From Hellea sp. (lineage in GTDB: Bacteria; Pseudomonadota; Alphaproteobacteria; Caulobacterales; Maricaulaceae): 64,000 bases of DNA. Where the stretch lies: contig JABDKG010000087.1 of NCBI GenBank assembly GCA_013002305.1, positions 166,167-230,166 on the forward strand. The letters run 5' to 3'. The notes beneath the pieces are model-generated. The model did not search any database, had not been told where the DNA came from, and saw only the letters and a list, made by a program, of their open reading frames with translations. This document shows positions 1 to 10,700 of the stretch, one piece after another. Each line of letters opens with the position of its first letter. Position 1 is the first letter of the stretch. A program made the translations under genes and the position numbers.

Positions 1-607
1 AACGATAGGCTTGAAGTAGAGCGGCAGGACCGAGATAGCGATCACCATTCCACCAATAGCTTGGGCAACTGGTGGAACAGGAAGCACACAGAATACACTC
101 GTAAAGGCCGTTGAGCTTCTCACGGTCTTCTGGCGATTGTTTATGTTCGGCTTTGGGCTCTGCTTCAGATGTCTGAAGCCAAGGCTGAATTTCAGCATAT
201 TGGGTATAAAATGTCGAAAGATCAGGCACCAAGTCACGGACCACAGGCATGTGAGGCAGCGGAGAAATTGTGATTGTGCCGCCATCAAGCTCATCAATGC
301 CTTTGGTACAAGCCAGCGTATTGCGCCCCCCAATATTCATAGCGCAAGATCCGCACACACCTTCGCGGCATGACCGGCGAAATGCCAAAGTCGGATCGAT
401 CTCGTTTTTAATTTTGAACAGAGCATCAAGTACCATTGGCCCACATTCATCCAGGTCTATCTTGTAAGTATCCCAGCGCGGCCCCTGCCCGTCAGAAGGA
501 TCAAAACGGTAAATCTTGAAGGTTTTCATATGCGAGCCGGAGCTTGCCGCTGGCCAGCTTGTTCCTTTGGACAATTTGGAATTTTTGGGAAGCGTCAGCT
601 GGACCAT
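1..607 (-). CDS. sdhB: Succinate dehydrogenase iron-sulfur subunit (3' end outside window)
   Basis: This is the electron-transfer subunit of complex II, which passes electrons from the SdhA flavin to ubiquinone. The visible part is 202 codons. It starts [11 protein letters not shown], the usual start of alphaproteobacterial SdhB, and continues [11 protein letters not shown]. The [2Fe-2S] motif [13 protein letters not shown] is present, followed by the first cysteines of the second cluster region ([13 protein letters not shown]). The C-terminal 55-60 residues lie beyond base 1. The ATG at 607 is preferred over the internal ATG at 529 because the upstream residues match the family. The gene lies 96 bases downstream of the M16 protease gene on the same strand. 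sdhCDA would be expected nearby but is not in the interval upstream, so sdhB is either separated from the rest or ends the cluster. Confidence 0.93.
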   Translation of the reverse strand, partial: MVQLTLPKNSKLSKGTSWPAASSGSHMKTFKIYRFDPSDGQGPRWDTYKIDLDECGPMVLDALFKIKNEIDPTLAFRRSCREGVCGSCAMNIGGRNTLACTKGIDELDGGTITISPLPHMPVVRDLVPDLSTFYTQYAEIQPWLQTSEAEPKAEHKQSPEDREKLNGLYECILCASCSTSCPSYWWNGDRYLGPAALLQAYR

Positions 608-703
608 GAAAAGCTCTCTAAGTGATTTGCGCTTTTATAACGGTTTGGCGGCAAATTGCGAAGCTATATTTAGCTCAATTCATCCATTCGAATTGTCGCG
701 GCT

Positions 704-3535
704 CTATTCGTCCGGAACAATATGGTAAGAAACAGCCTTATCGCGCTTGAAAATGGCCGCTGAGACGGATTTAACATCGTCGAGTGACATCGATTGGTAA
801 GCATCATGTCGGCGTCTGTGTCGCTCTACGCGCTCAGGATCTGTTTGAGATTGTGAGATAATACCCATCCAGTAACTATTGCTCTCCAGTGTTTCCTCGA
901 TATTTTCGCGAATTGGCTGGATCGCGCGTTCAAATAGGTCTCGATCCAAGTCACCTGAAGCAAACTCGTTCGCAAGCGCATGAATCCGGGCTTCAGCTTT
1001 GTCGATCTCGTCGGGGGCGACCTCCAAAGAAACACCGAGATATCCATAATTAGGATAAACACGCGGCGCATTGAAAAAGGCTGAAGGCGAATAAGATGCG
1101 CCGAGTTCTTCCCGGATAATCTCTGTCAATCGGAGCTGGAACATAGATTTGGCTACATTGACCCGGCGGAGCATCATGTCATCGCGCCCATCATATGACG
1201 GCCAATAGACGCGTAGCATCGCAGTATTTTCCTCTCCAGCATGTGTAAGGACAGTTGGCCGGGTTTTACCTTCTGGAAATTTAAGGGTCACAGCTTCCTT
1301 AGACGGTAAGGGCATCGTGCGCTCAATTGCCGGTAAAGTCCCGAATGTTCTCGCAACTTCGCTGGTAATAACTTCTAAATCGATATCGCCAACCACTCCA
1401 ATTTCTATTAGCGAGCCTGGAACCGAATTTTCCATCCAAGCGCTGACTTGCGATAATTTGGCGCTCCGAAGAACTTGTTCATCGGGAATACCGAACCTCG
1501 AATCGTTTGATCGGATCAACCGATCAATATCTCGCGACGCGACGCCGCCGGGGGTCGAGTCCAGTGTCGGATAAAATGAGCTAATCAATTTGTCATATCG
1601 CGATTTTGCTTCGTCGCGAAATCCCGGCGCGGTGAAATAGGCCATCATAAGGTTCATTTGCTCACTGAGATCTTCAGGTGTCGTGGAGCCGCTCATGAAC
1701 ATTTGCCGAGTTCCGATGTCGTGTCCCACACCAACTGTTTTTCCCGCCATTAAGGTCGTGATGTCGTCAGCGCTATGGGCTACCAGTCCGCCCAAGGATA
1801 AGGCGTTCCCAATGAGCCATCTGAGGCCCTGCCCATTTTCCGGAAGCTGCAACTCGCCGTTTCCATACGCGATTTGGATCGCCATTGTGCCTTTCCGATA
1901 AGGGGTCTTTTTCATGTTTAGCCGCACACCGTTTTCAAAAACGATTTGCGTAAAATCGATGTCCTCAATCACAGTCTTCGATTCGATTTTACCGGGCTCT
2001 CCGAAATCTATATAAGCAAAGTCCACAATTTCTGATTCAGAATTTCGTGTCAGCTCGACCGTGCGGCTTTTGTCAAAAACTGTGAGTATTTCAGACTCAG
2101 GATCCTCTAATATCGCCGACGTTGAGAGGTATATTTGAGGATTTTCTAAGCCGGTCCAATTGATTTTGAAGGCGTTATGAATTTGCTCGGGTGTGATATC
2201 ATCCGCATAGCGGTTAAAGAGCTCCAGATTGAATGCCGGGCTAGTCTTAGTGTTATCTGCCGTGTAGCTTCCAAGGATTGAGCGGGCCAAACTCGGCGTT
2301 CTGCGCGTTGCGGCGCGTTCGACGGAAACTTCGAGTGCCCTCCGCGAATTGGCTAACTGCTCATTCAGTTCCGCTTGCGTAAAACCAAATTCATAGGCAC
2401 GTCGCAGCTCTTGTTCCGCTGTTATCAAAGCATCGGCCCAACGTTCGGGCTGCGTGCTCATCGTCACTGAAGATATTCGAGCCGCGTCGTAAGCAGTCGA
2501 AGTCGAAGCGCCGCCGGAAATAAAACTCGCTTCTGTCGTTTGGGCCAGTTTGGCCAGTCGACGGGATAAGATACGGTTCCCCAATGCTTCGATATAAAAA
2601 TCTCTGCGGTTTGCTTTGCTATCTCCACGCAAATCAGGTGGGCCGAAAATATTTAGGGACACTGAAGTCTGAATTTCAGGGTCCGAATAATATTCAGCTG
2701 ACTTACCTCTCGCCTTCAATGGTTTGATTTCATAAGATTTTTTGGCAGTTCCCTGACCTTCCCAATCTGCAAAATATTGTGCTATCTTGGCCGCAGCATA
2801 ATCGGTTTCAAAATCTCCAACTAGAACGATGAAGGCATTCTCAGGCCTATAATAGCCGTCATAAAACGCCCGAAATTGGTCAGCCGTCACAGACTGAATG
2901 GTCTCGATTTCTCCTATGGGTAATCTGTCCGGGATTAATGTTCCCTCGAGGAAATAGGACAATTGAGCAATTGACGCGTTGTAAGCGGCATTCGTGCGCG
3001 CTCTTTTCTCCGCTAGAATGACACCGCGCTCTTTGTCGATCGCTTCAGGATCCAAGAGCAGGTTAGAGGCGGTCTCGCGCATTATGAACAAAGCTTCGTC
3101 GATAATCTCATCATTAACTTCGGGAAGCTCGAGTTGGTAATTTGTGTCCTGAAACCCGGTCGAAGCATTGGTGTCCGGCCCAAATGCTAAGCCAAACTTT
3201 TCCAGTCTGGGTATCATTTCCCCTTCTGGAATATTTTTTGAGCCGTTGAAGGCCATATGTTCTAAAAAATGTGCCAACCCGCGTTCCTCATCTGCTTCAT
3301 TAATCGACCCTGTATCAATATGCATTAATAGGCTGGCAGTATTTGAAGGGGTGGCGTTATGCATGACAGCGTAACGCAGGCCGTTATCGAGACGTCCATA
3401 GGCGATAGCCGCCTCTGGTTCCATATCACTAATGTCATGCGGGAAATATGCTTCCTTTTTGCCGGAACATCCGGCCAAGATGAGCATCGCTGCAGCAAGT
3501 AAAAAAGCGGAGATAACCCGCTGAGAATCAAACAT
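704..3535 (-). CDS. M16 family zinc metalloprotease, lipoprotein (insulinase/PqqL-like)
   Basis: A large exported peptidase of about 943 residues from the chosen start. Starting at the ATG at 3535 gives MFDSQRVISAFLLAAAMLILAGC, a lipoprotein signal with the lipobox LAGC, and a GGGGAA ribosome site sits just upstream. The open frame extends 18 codons further, but that extension would bury the signal peptide. The M16 zinc motif HxxEH is present (HFLEHMAFNGS), followed by a downstream region rich in acidic residues where the third ligand is expected. The length fits the two-half, four-domain PqqL-like subgroup. It probably degrades peptides in the periplasm. It follows putA by 58 bases, so the two may be co-transcribed, linking peptide breakdown with proline catabolism. 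Confidence 0.88.
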   Translation of the reverse strand: MFDSQRVISAFLLAAAMLILAGCSGKKEAYFPHDISDMEPEAAIAYGRLDNGLRYAVMHNATPSNTASLLMHIDTGSINEADEERGLAHFLEHMAFNGSKNIPEGEMIPRLEKFGLAFGPDTNASTGFQDTNYQLELPEVNDEIIDEALFIMRETASNLLLDPEAIDKERGVILAEKRARTNAAYNASIAQLSYFLEGTLIPDRLPIGEIETIQSVTADQFRAFYDGYYRPENAFIVLVGDFETDYAAAKIAQYFADWEGQGTAKKSYEIKPLKARGKSAEYYSDPEIQTSVSLNIFGPPDLRGDSKANRRDFYIEALGNRILSRRLAKLAQTTEASFISGGASTSTAYDAARISSVTMSTQPERWADALITAEQELRRAYEFGFTQAELNEQLANSRRALEVSVERAATRRTPSLARSILGSYTADNTKTSPAFNLELFNRYADDITPEQIHNAFKINWTGLENPQIYLSTSAILEDPESEILTVFDKSRTVELTRNSESEIVDFAYIDFGEPGKIESKTVIEDIDFTQIVFENGVRLNMKKTPYRKGTMAIQIAYGNGELQLPENGQGLRWLIGNALSLGGLVAHSADDITTLMAGKTVGVGHDIGTRQMFMSGSTTPEDLSEQMNLMMAYFTAPGFRDEAKSRYDKLISSFYPTLDSTPGGVASRDIDRLIRSNDSRFGIPDEQVLRSAKLSQVSAWMENSVPGSLIEIGVVGDIDLEVITSEVARTFGTLPAIERTMPLPSKEAVTLKFPEGKTRPTVLTHAGEENTAMLRVYWPSYDGRDDMMLRRVNVAKSMFQLRLTEIIREELGASYSPSAFFNAPRVYPNYGYLGVSLEVAPDEIDKAEARIHALANEFASGDLDRDLFERAIQPIRENIEETLESNSYWMGIISQSQTDPERVERHRRRHDAYQSMSLDDVKSVSAAIFKRDKAVSYHIVPDE

Positions 3536-3593
3536 AGTTTCCCCAAAGCAATCCGAACTATCAGTGCCGAATATTTTGCCTATCGACAAGGGT

Positions 3594-6500
3594 CTATTCG
3601 CCGAGATTTAAAAGCGCAGGATCGCCCCCCTGCGCGGTGATATTATTTGTGATTGTCACTTCTGCGGCAAATCGATGGAGGTAATGCGGGCCTCCGGCTT
3701 TGGGGCCGGTACCGGATAGACCTAAACCACCGAAAGGCTGTACACCGACTACGGCACCGATGATATTGCGATTTATATAGATATTTCCTGCCGGCACCGC
3801 TTTTCGAATTTTCTCCGCAAAGCTTTCAAGACGACTATGGACACCTAAGGTCAAGCCAAATCCTTTTCCGGCAAATTCTTTGGCGAGCTTCTCGAGGTTC
3901 TTATGTTTGTAACGGATGACATGGAGAATAGGCCCAAATTGTTCTTTATTGATATGTTTTAACGAATTTGCCTCAATGAGTGTTGGTGCCATGAAAAACC
4001 CGTCATCGCAAAAAGACGGCAAATGGCATTGCTTTAAAAGCCTCATCGATTGCGGAAGATTGCCGACATAGTCTTGGAGACCGTTTAAAGCCTCGGCATC
4101 GATGACAGGGCCGACATCGGTTTCTCTCGCGGCAGGATTGCCGATATGAAGACAATCCATTGCGCCTTTTATACCCTCAATCATATGGTCTGCCGTTTCC
4201 TCAGGCAGAAACAATATGCGCAAGGCCGAGCATCTCTGTCCGGCCGCGTTAAAGGCTGAGGCAACGACATCATCCAGGACCTGTTCACGTAGCGCTGTTG
4301 TATCAACGAACATTCCATTGAGACCGCCAGTTTCTGCAACAAGAATTGGGATTGCACCGTCCTTGGCCGCCAAATTTCGGTTAATTATTTTGGCAACATC
4401 TGTCGATCCTGTAAAACAGACTCCCGCAATATCTGGAAATTTGACCAGCTGGTCGCCAACGATTTCGCCTGATCCCGGCAGCAAGTGAAGGACGTTTTTC
4501 GGCAGGCCGGCTTTGATAAAGAGCTGCACGGCCATGAAGGCCGTCAAAGGCGTCTGCTCGGCAGGTTTAGCCAGCACAGTATTCCCTGCCGCTAAGGCGG
4601 CCATAACTTGTCCTGTGAAAATCGCCAGAGGGAAATTCCAAGGACTAATGCAAACGAACACGCCTCGGCCCATTAGATAAAGGTCGTTTGTTTCACCGGC
4701 AGGGCCTGGCAATCTTTGTCCCTTGTCAAATTCACTTGATGCTTGGGCAGCATAATAACGTATGAAATCAACCGCTTCTCTGACTTCATTAATGCTGTCA
4801 GAGAAGCATTTCCCGGCCTCCAACGCCATCAGGGTGACGAATTCTTCCATTTTTCCTTCAAGAGCATCAGCACATTTGCGAAGGATTTTTGCCCTGCCCG
4901 ATCCGCCCAAATCATTCCATTTAATTTGCGCTTTTACAGCCGATTTGTGCGCCGTTGCAATATCGCTTCCGCTTGCCTCTCTGACGGTCCCTACTTTTTG
5001 GCTGTCAAACGGCGAAAAAACCGCATGACCTTTTGAATTGGAAATTTTACCGTTGACTATAGGGCCAGCCGCAATTGCGAACTGGTTTGAAGCTCTTTTT
5101 TCAAGCGCCATGACATTGCTTTCTTGATAGATATCAATTGAAGTTGAATTTGGGCGTGTTTTGCCAAACATGTCTCTCGGCAACGCAATTTTATCATGCC
5201 GTGCTGGCGTGAAAAAAGCGAAAGGTGATCGCGCCACATGTTCCGGCAGCTCATCATCATCCAAAAATCGATGGACAAATGACGTATTGGCACCGTTTTC
5301 CAGCAATCGCCTGACCAAATAGGGCAAAAGATCTTCATGGGCGCCAACCGGCGCATAAATACGGACGGGTCGCCGCGGGCCCACGGCACGATATAACGCT
5401 TCACCCATACCGTGCAGGCGTTGAAATTCAAATCCTGCTCCCGCGTCGCCTGCCATTGCCTCAATCGCTGCAACTGTGTGAGCATTGTGGGTTGCAAATT
5501 GAGGGTAAACATGGGGACGTGCGTCAAGCAGAAGCCGCGCACAGGCAAGGAAAGACAGATCGGTCGTTGGCTTTCGGGTCCAAACCGGATAATCTGGATG
5601 AGCTTCAATTTGACTGTGTTTAATCTCGCTATCCCAGTACGCCCCCTTGACCAACCTAATCATTAAGCGCCGATTGGTTTTCTTGGCTCTTTCAATCAAT
5701 TTTCGACATACAATCCTAGCGCGTTTTTGGTAGGCTTGGACGGCAAGTCCCAATCCTTGCCAGTCCTTTAGTGTCGGCTCAGTTAATAGTTTATCTAATA
5801 ATTTCAATGAAATAACGAGTCGATCTGCTTCTTCAGCGTCCAGACATAAATTAATGTCTCCGCGCGCTGCCTCCTGACACAGATTGAGCAGTAACGGATA
5901 TAGTTCCGTCATCACAGAGCTTTCATGAAGCACGTCGTACTGAGCATGAAGCGCAGAAAGCTTAACTGAAATCCCGTTTATTCTTTCGGGCCGCGCATCC
6001 TCCATTTTCTCGCCGCCGCGAGCGGCGTTAAGCGCTTCAATTGCGTCTAAATAGGCATTGTAGTATCGAACTGCATCGGACTTGGTTCGCGCACCTTCTC
6101 CGAGCATGTCAAATGAACACAGTCCAGGGATTGATTTATCCAGTCCGAGCTTCTCCGAGCGATGGATAGCGGCATCGATCGTACGTCCGACGACGAATTG
6201 TTCGCCCATAATGCGCATAGCCTGCATCATCGCCGCCCTTATGACCGGTTCACCGAGGCGCCGGGTTATATTGTGCATAAATGTGCCAACATCCGCTTGC
6301 GCAGTCTCATCGACATCCACGATTTTCCCCGTTAACATCAGGCCCAATGTTGAAGCATTAACGAGCCAGCTATCTGATTGACCCTTATGGCTGGCCCACG
6401 CCCCAGAGCTGATCTTCTCAGCGATGAGTTTATCGGCTGTCCGGTTGTCAGGGACGCGCAAAAGTGACTCAGCCAGACACATAAGGGCCAGTCCTTCATT

Positions 6501-6704
6501 GTTAGAAAGACCAAATTCCTCCAAAAAGGTCTCCATCAGACCTTTTTTCTTGGTTTGGGACCGCGCTTTTCGGACGTAAGCGATAGCGGTTTGATCGATT
6601 TCGGACTGCTGGGCGTTTGTTAGCCCTATCAATTTCGGTAGATCGACCGCGGATTCGGCCTCGGGCTCATATTTGATCTGATCAATTTCAGCCCAATAAT
6701 TCAT
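3594..6704 (-). CDS. putA: Bifunctional proline dehydrogenase / L-glutamate gamma-semialdehyde dehydrogenase
   Basis: Oxidises proline to glutamate in two steps. The N-terminal FAD-dependent proline dehydrogenase barrel covers roughly residues 100-470, with the motifs RLVKGAYWD, FATHNAHT and EFQRLHGMG. The C-terminal NAD-dependent aldehyde dehydrogenase covers roughly residues 540-1020, with the catalytic glutamate in ETGG and the cysteine in AGQRCSA. At 1036 residues it lacks room for the N-terminal ribbon-helix-helix DNA-binding domain of long enterobacterial PutA, so it is not expected to repress its own gene. Its start is at ATG 6704. A 251-base gap separates it from a divergent phosphatase gene. 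The glutamate it makes can feed the NAD-glutamate dehydrogenase at 56018-60874. Confidence 0.97.
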   Translation of the reverse strand: MNYWAEIDQIKYEPEAESAVDLPKLIGLTNAQQSEIDQTAIAYVRKARSQTKKKGLMETFLEEFGLSNNEGLALMCLAESLLRVPDNRTADKLIAEKISSGAWASHKGQSDSWLVNASTLGLMLTGKIVDVDETAQADVGTFMHNITRRLGEPVIRAAMMQAMRIMGEQFVVGRTIDAAIHRSEKLGLDKSIPGLCSFDMLGEGARTKSDAVRYYNAYLDAIEALNAARGGEKMEDARPERINGISVKLSALHAQYDVLHESSVMTELYPLLLNLCQEAARGDINLCLDAEEADRLVISLKLLDKLLTEPTLKDWQGLGLAVQAYQKRARIVCRKLIERAKKTNRRLMIRLVKGAYWDSEIKHSQIEAHPDYPVWTRKPTTDLSFLACARLLLDARPHVYPQFATHNAHTVAAIEAMAGDAGAGFEFQRLHGMGEALYRAVGPRRPVRIYAPVGAHEDLLPYLVRRLLENGANTSFVHRFLDDDELPEHVARSPFAFFTPARHDKIALPRDMFGKTRPNSTSIDIYQESNVMALEKRASNQFAIAAGPIVNGKISNSKGHAVFSPFDSQKVGTVREASGSDIATAHKSAVKAQIKWNDLGGSGRAKILRKCADALEGKMEEFVTLMALEAGKCFSDSINEVREAVDFIRYYAAQASSEFDKGQRLPGPAGETNDLYLMGRGVFVCISPWNFPLAIFTGQVMAALAAGNTVLAKPAEQTPLTAFMAVQLFIKAGLPKNVLHLLPGSGEIVGDQLVKFPDIAGVCFTGSTDVAKIINRNLAAKDGAIPILVAETGGLNGMFVDTTALREQVLDDVVASAFNAAGQRCSALRILFLPEETADHMIEGIKGAMDCLHIGNPAARETDVGPVIDAEALNGLQDYVGNLPQSMRLLKQCHLPSFCDDGFFMAPTLIEANSLKHINKEQFGPILHVIRYKHKNLEKLAKEFAGKGFGLTLGVHSRLESFAEKIRKAVPAGNIYINRNIIGAVVGVQPFGGLGLSGTGPKAGGPHYLHRFAAEVTITNNITAQGGDPALLNLGE

Positions 6705-6933
6705 AAAAAATAGATCCGCAAAACTCTATTCCCCATTTAGTATAATTTTGCGCACAATACATTCGTTTTCTATCTATATTATGCGATTTTATTCCCTCAA
6801 ATTAGGCATAGATCGTAAGATACCATTCCAGTCAGCTTTTGTTCACATTAAGAGGCCTACGCGCTTGCCAACAATGAATCATATCTATAATTCGAGACCA
6901 GTTTGAAAATATCGTCCAAATGCAAATTTTCTA

Positions 6934-6946
6934 ACGCCATTGGCGT
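6934..6946. repeat. 13-base inverted repeat upstream of the HAD phosphatase start
   Basis: ACGCCA-T-TGGCGT is a perfect inverted repeat ending 9 bases before the ATG at 6956, so it covers the likely ribosome-binding region. It lies in the 251-base AT-rich interval between divergent putA and the phosphatase gene. It could be an operator or an RNA element. Nothing else convincing is visible in this interval. Confidence 0.35.
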
Positions 6947-6955
6947 GAGATCCTA

Positions 6956-7588
6956 ATGTCGCAAAAGTCGGCAGCCCATTTTAATGAGATAATTGTCTTC
7001 GATTTTGATGGCACGATAACTACCCGCGATACATTTGCTTTATTCCTCCGATATTACGCCGGCACAGCGCGCTGGGCGTTTAAAATCCTGCAATTATCGC
7101 CCATTTTCTTAGCTTATGGTCTAAAACTGATTGATCGAAACCGTGTAAAAGCAAAAGTGATCTACAAGTTTTTTAAGGGCGAAAAAGTTGAGGCCGTAGA
7201 AGTAGCAGCCGCAAAGTTTGCAAATGAAGTGATTCCACACCTAATTCGACCCGCAGCTCAGGCCGCTCTCGATGAGGCGAAAAACAAGCCCGAGTCTTTA
7301 TATATATGCAGCGCATCAATAACGCCCTATTTGAAGACATGGTGCGAAAATCAAAACATCCCGAATCTTCTAGCAACTGACTTAGAACAGGAAAACGGTG
7401 TATACACCGGACGAATCAAAGGTTGGAATATTTGGGGTCCGGGCAAAATTCGCCGCATTTTGGCCGAATTTGCTCCATATTCAGTTAGAATCCGAGAAGC
7501 CTATGGCGATAGCAGAGGAGATAAAGAACTATTACACGCGGCAGAGGTGTCTAATTGGCGGCCTTTTCGCCTAATTGCACATCAATGA
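6956..7588 (+). CDS. HAD-IB family phosphatase (PgpC/SerB-like)
   Basis: A 210-residue haloacid dehalogenase superfamily hydrolase. Motif I is FDFDGT (residues 15-20), whose first aspartate is the expected nucleophile. Motif II is the serine of CSASI, and motif IV is YGDSRGDKELL near the C terminus. The helical cap contains the aromatic run seen in HAD-IB proteins annotated as phosphatidylglycerophosphatase C or phosphoserine phosphatase-like enzymes. Substrate cannot be settled from sequence. The protein is soluble with no signal peptide. It stands alone between divergent putA and the giant repeat protein, 129 bases upstream of the latter, and shows no obvious functional link to either. Confidence 0.85.
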   Translation: MSQKSAAHFNEIIVFDFDGTITTRDTFALFLRYYAGTARWAFKILQLSPIFLAYGLKLIDRNRVKAKVIYKFFKGEKVEAVEVAAAKFANEVIPHLIRPAAQAALDEAKNKPESLYICSASITPYLKTWCENQNIPNLLATDLEQENGVYTGRIKGWNIWGPGKIRRILAEFAPYSVRIREAYGDSRGDKELLHAAEVSNWRPFRLIAHQ

Positions 7589-7717
7589 TTGAAATTATAT
7601 TTTAACCGATTAAAGAGAGACCAACGCCTAGCCAAATCATTAAAGATTGGTTAAGGTGCGAGTAACTGTACCTAACAGTTTGGATTGAACATAAATGAGA
7701 GTTTGGGGGTTTTTTAA

Positions 7718-10700
7718 ATGAAACGTACTCTATTAATGGCCGTAAGTGCCGTGGTGTTAACAGCACCAACCATCGCTCAGGAATTACCACCTGGTAATCC
7801 ATTACCTGGCGAATGCTTTGCCCGCGTTTTAGTGCCGGCAACCTATGAAACATCAACCGAGCAGGTTGTGCAGCGCGCTGCTTCTGAAGAACTCAGAAAA
7901 ATTCCAGCTCGCTATGAAACCGTAACCGAGCGGGTTCTCGTTCAGGAAGAAAGCTATCAGCTCGTTCCTGTTGGAACTTCCGGCTACCGTTATCCGTCGA
8001 ACGTTACCTTTGGTGGCGCGACATACTCTATAGATGCGAACGGAATGGTCCGGACTCAATCTGCAGGGTCCGCAGGTGCCGCAGGCACTGTGATTGGTCG
8101 TGTTGACGCTAATGGCAATGTGGTTGGATCAGATGGTTCAATGCTCGCAAGAAGCGCCGTTCGCGTAACGGCCACAAGCACAGGCAGCCAAACCGGCGCC
8201 TTGTCTCCAACATTCCGGACCGTTACCGAAACTGTCGTCGTTCAAGAAGCGTCAACAGAATTATTTACAGTTCCCGCAGTTTACGGAACGGAAACTGAAA
8301 CAGTTGTCGTAAAGCCTGAGACCGTTGAATATGTTACGGTACCAGCCACTTACGAAACTTATAACGAAACTGTTGTGGTGCAAGAAGCATCGACTGAACT
8401 CGTTACTGTACCCCCTGTATTCGAGACAGTCACAGAAACAGTTGTCGTACAAGATGCTACAACTCAACTCGTAACAATCCCTGCTGAGTATGGAACGGTC
8501 TCCGAGACGGTAGTCGTTCAGCCACAAAGTGTAGACTATGTGACTGTGCCGCCGACATATGAGACTGTAACTGAAACTGTTGTCGTTCAGGACGCTTCGA
8601 CCCAATTGGTCTCTGTTCCTGCAACTTTTGACACCGTAACAGAAACAATGGTGGTCAAAGACGCCTCAACTGAGCTGGTAACTATTCCGGCAACTTTTGA
8701 AACAGTCACTGAGACTGTTGTAGTCCAAGACGCCACGACACAGCTTGTAACCGTCCCGCCTGTATTTGAAACTGTATCTGAAACAGTCGTCGTTCAGCCG
8801 CAAACGGTTACCTATGAAAGCATCCCGGCGACTTACGGAACGGTTACTGAAACAATCGTCGTTCAGGAAGCTTCAACCGAGCTTGTCACTGTCCCAGCTG
8901 TATATGAAACTGTTTCCGAAACAGTTGTCGTTCAGCCACAAACAACTGAACTCGTAACAGTGCCCGCCGTATTTGGTTCGGTTACTGAAACGATCGTTGT
9001 TCAAGACGCTTCAACTGAGCTGGTCACTGTGCCGCCTGTGTTTGGTACCGTTTCTGAAACTGTTGTTGTTCAGCCTCAAACAGTTGAATATGCTGTATTA
9101 CCTGCTGAGTATGAAACCTATAACGAGACTATCGTTGTGCAAGAAGCCTCTACTGAGCTGGCGACTATCCCAGCCGAGTTTGGCACCGTTTCTGAAACAG
9201 TGGTCGTTCAGCCAGCATCTGTCGAATATGTGACAATGCCAGCTGTATTTGAAACTGTGCAAGAAGCTGTTATTGTTCAGGAAGCATCTTCTGAGCTTGT
9301 TACTGTACCACCTGTCTACGAGACAGTCTCTGAAACCGTTGTCGTCCAGCCTCAAACTGTTGAATATGTAACAGTACCGCCGGTTTATGACACTGTTACG
9401 GAAACCGTCGTTGTTCAGGAAGCATCTACAGAACTTGTTACAGTACCGGCCGTTTACGGAACTGTGACTGAAACAGTCGTCGTTCAGCCAGCATCTGTCA
9501 CTTATGAGACAATACCTGCTGTATACGAAACCGTTCAGCGCCCTGTCGTTGTTCAGGAAGCCTCAACAGAGCTCGTAACAATACCGCCAGTCTTTGAGAC
9601 CGTAACTGAGACCGTCGTTGTGACGCCACAAACCGTTACGTACAAAGTCATTCCGGCCGTATATGAAACTGTTCAAGAGGCTGTCGTTGTTCAAGCCGCT
9701 TCAACAGAACTTGTTACAGTGCCGCCTGTTTATGAGACCGTTACTGAAACCGTCATGGTACAAGCACAGTCAGTTGATTATGCGACTATTCCAGCGACAT
9801 ATGAGACCTACAATGAAACAATCGTTGTTCAGGAAGCCTCAAATGAGCTGATCACTGTCCCAGCGACTTTCGAAACTGTTACGGAAACAGTTGTCGTACA
9901 GCCACAATCCGTGACTTACACAACTCTACCGCCAGTATTTGATACTGTGACTGAAACCGTTGTTGTTCAGGAAGCATCTACTGAGTTGGTCATTGTACCG
10001 CCAGTATTTGAAACTGTTTCTGAAACTGTCGTCGTACAGCCGCAGACCGTTGACTATGTCGCTGTTCCAGCGACTTACGAAACCGTTCAGGAAACAGTCA
10101 TTGTCCAGGAAGCGTCCACACAATTGGTCACTGTACCGCCTGTGTTTGAAACAGTGTCGGAAACTGTTGTCGTTCAGCCAGCATCCGTCACCTATACTAC
10201 GGTTCCAGCGGTATTCGAAACCGTCACTGAAACCGTTGTCGTTCAAGAAGCGTCTACAGAGTTGGTAACTGTGCCAGCCAAGTATAAGACTGTTACTGAA
10301 ACCGTTGTTGTTCAAGAAGCATCAACAGAGCTGGTCACGATCCCGGCTGTGTTTGAAACTGTTGAAGAATCGGTTGTGGTTCAGGAAGCATCGACCGAAT
10401 TGGTCACTATGCCACCTGTGTTCGAAACCGTTACAGAAACGGTTGTTGTTCAAGCGCAATCTGTCGACTATGTTACTGTTCCAGCGACATATGAAACTTA
10501 CAATGAAACTGTAGTCGTACAGGAAGCATCAACTGAACTCGTAACTGTGCCAGCCGAATACGGTACGGTGACAGAGACCGTTGTTGTACAAGATGCCTCA
10601 ACGGAGCTGGTAACTATCCCAGCGGAATATGGAACAGTTTCTGAAACAGTCGTTGTTCGCGAAGCCTCAACTGAGCTTGTCAGCGTACCGGCAACGTTCA

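Noticed and set aside
6780-6905. Plus-strand short frame of about 41 codons in the putA-phosphatase gap
   Set aside because: No ribosome site, no recognisable motif, and AT-rich intergenic composition.
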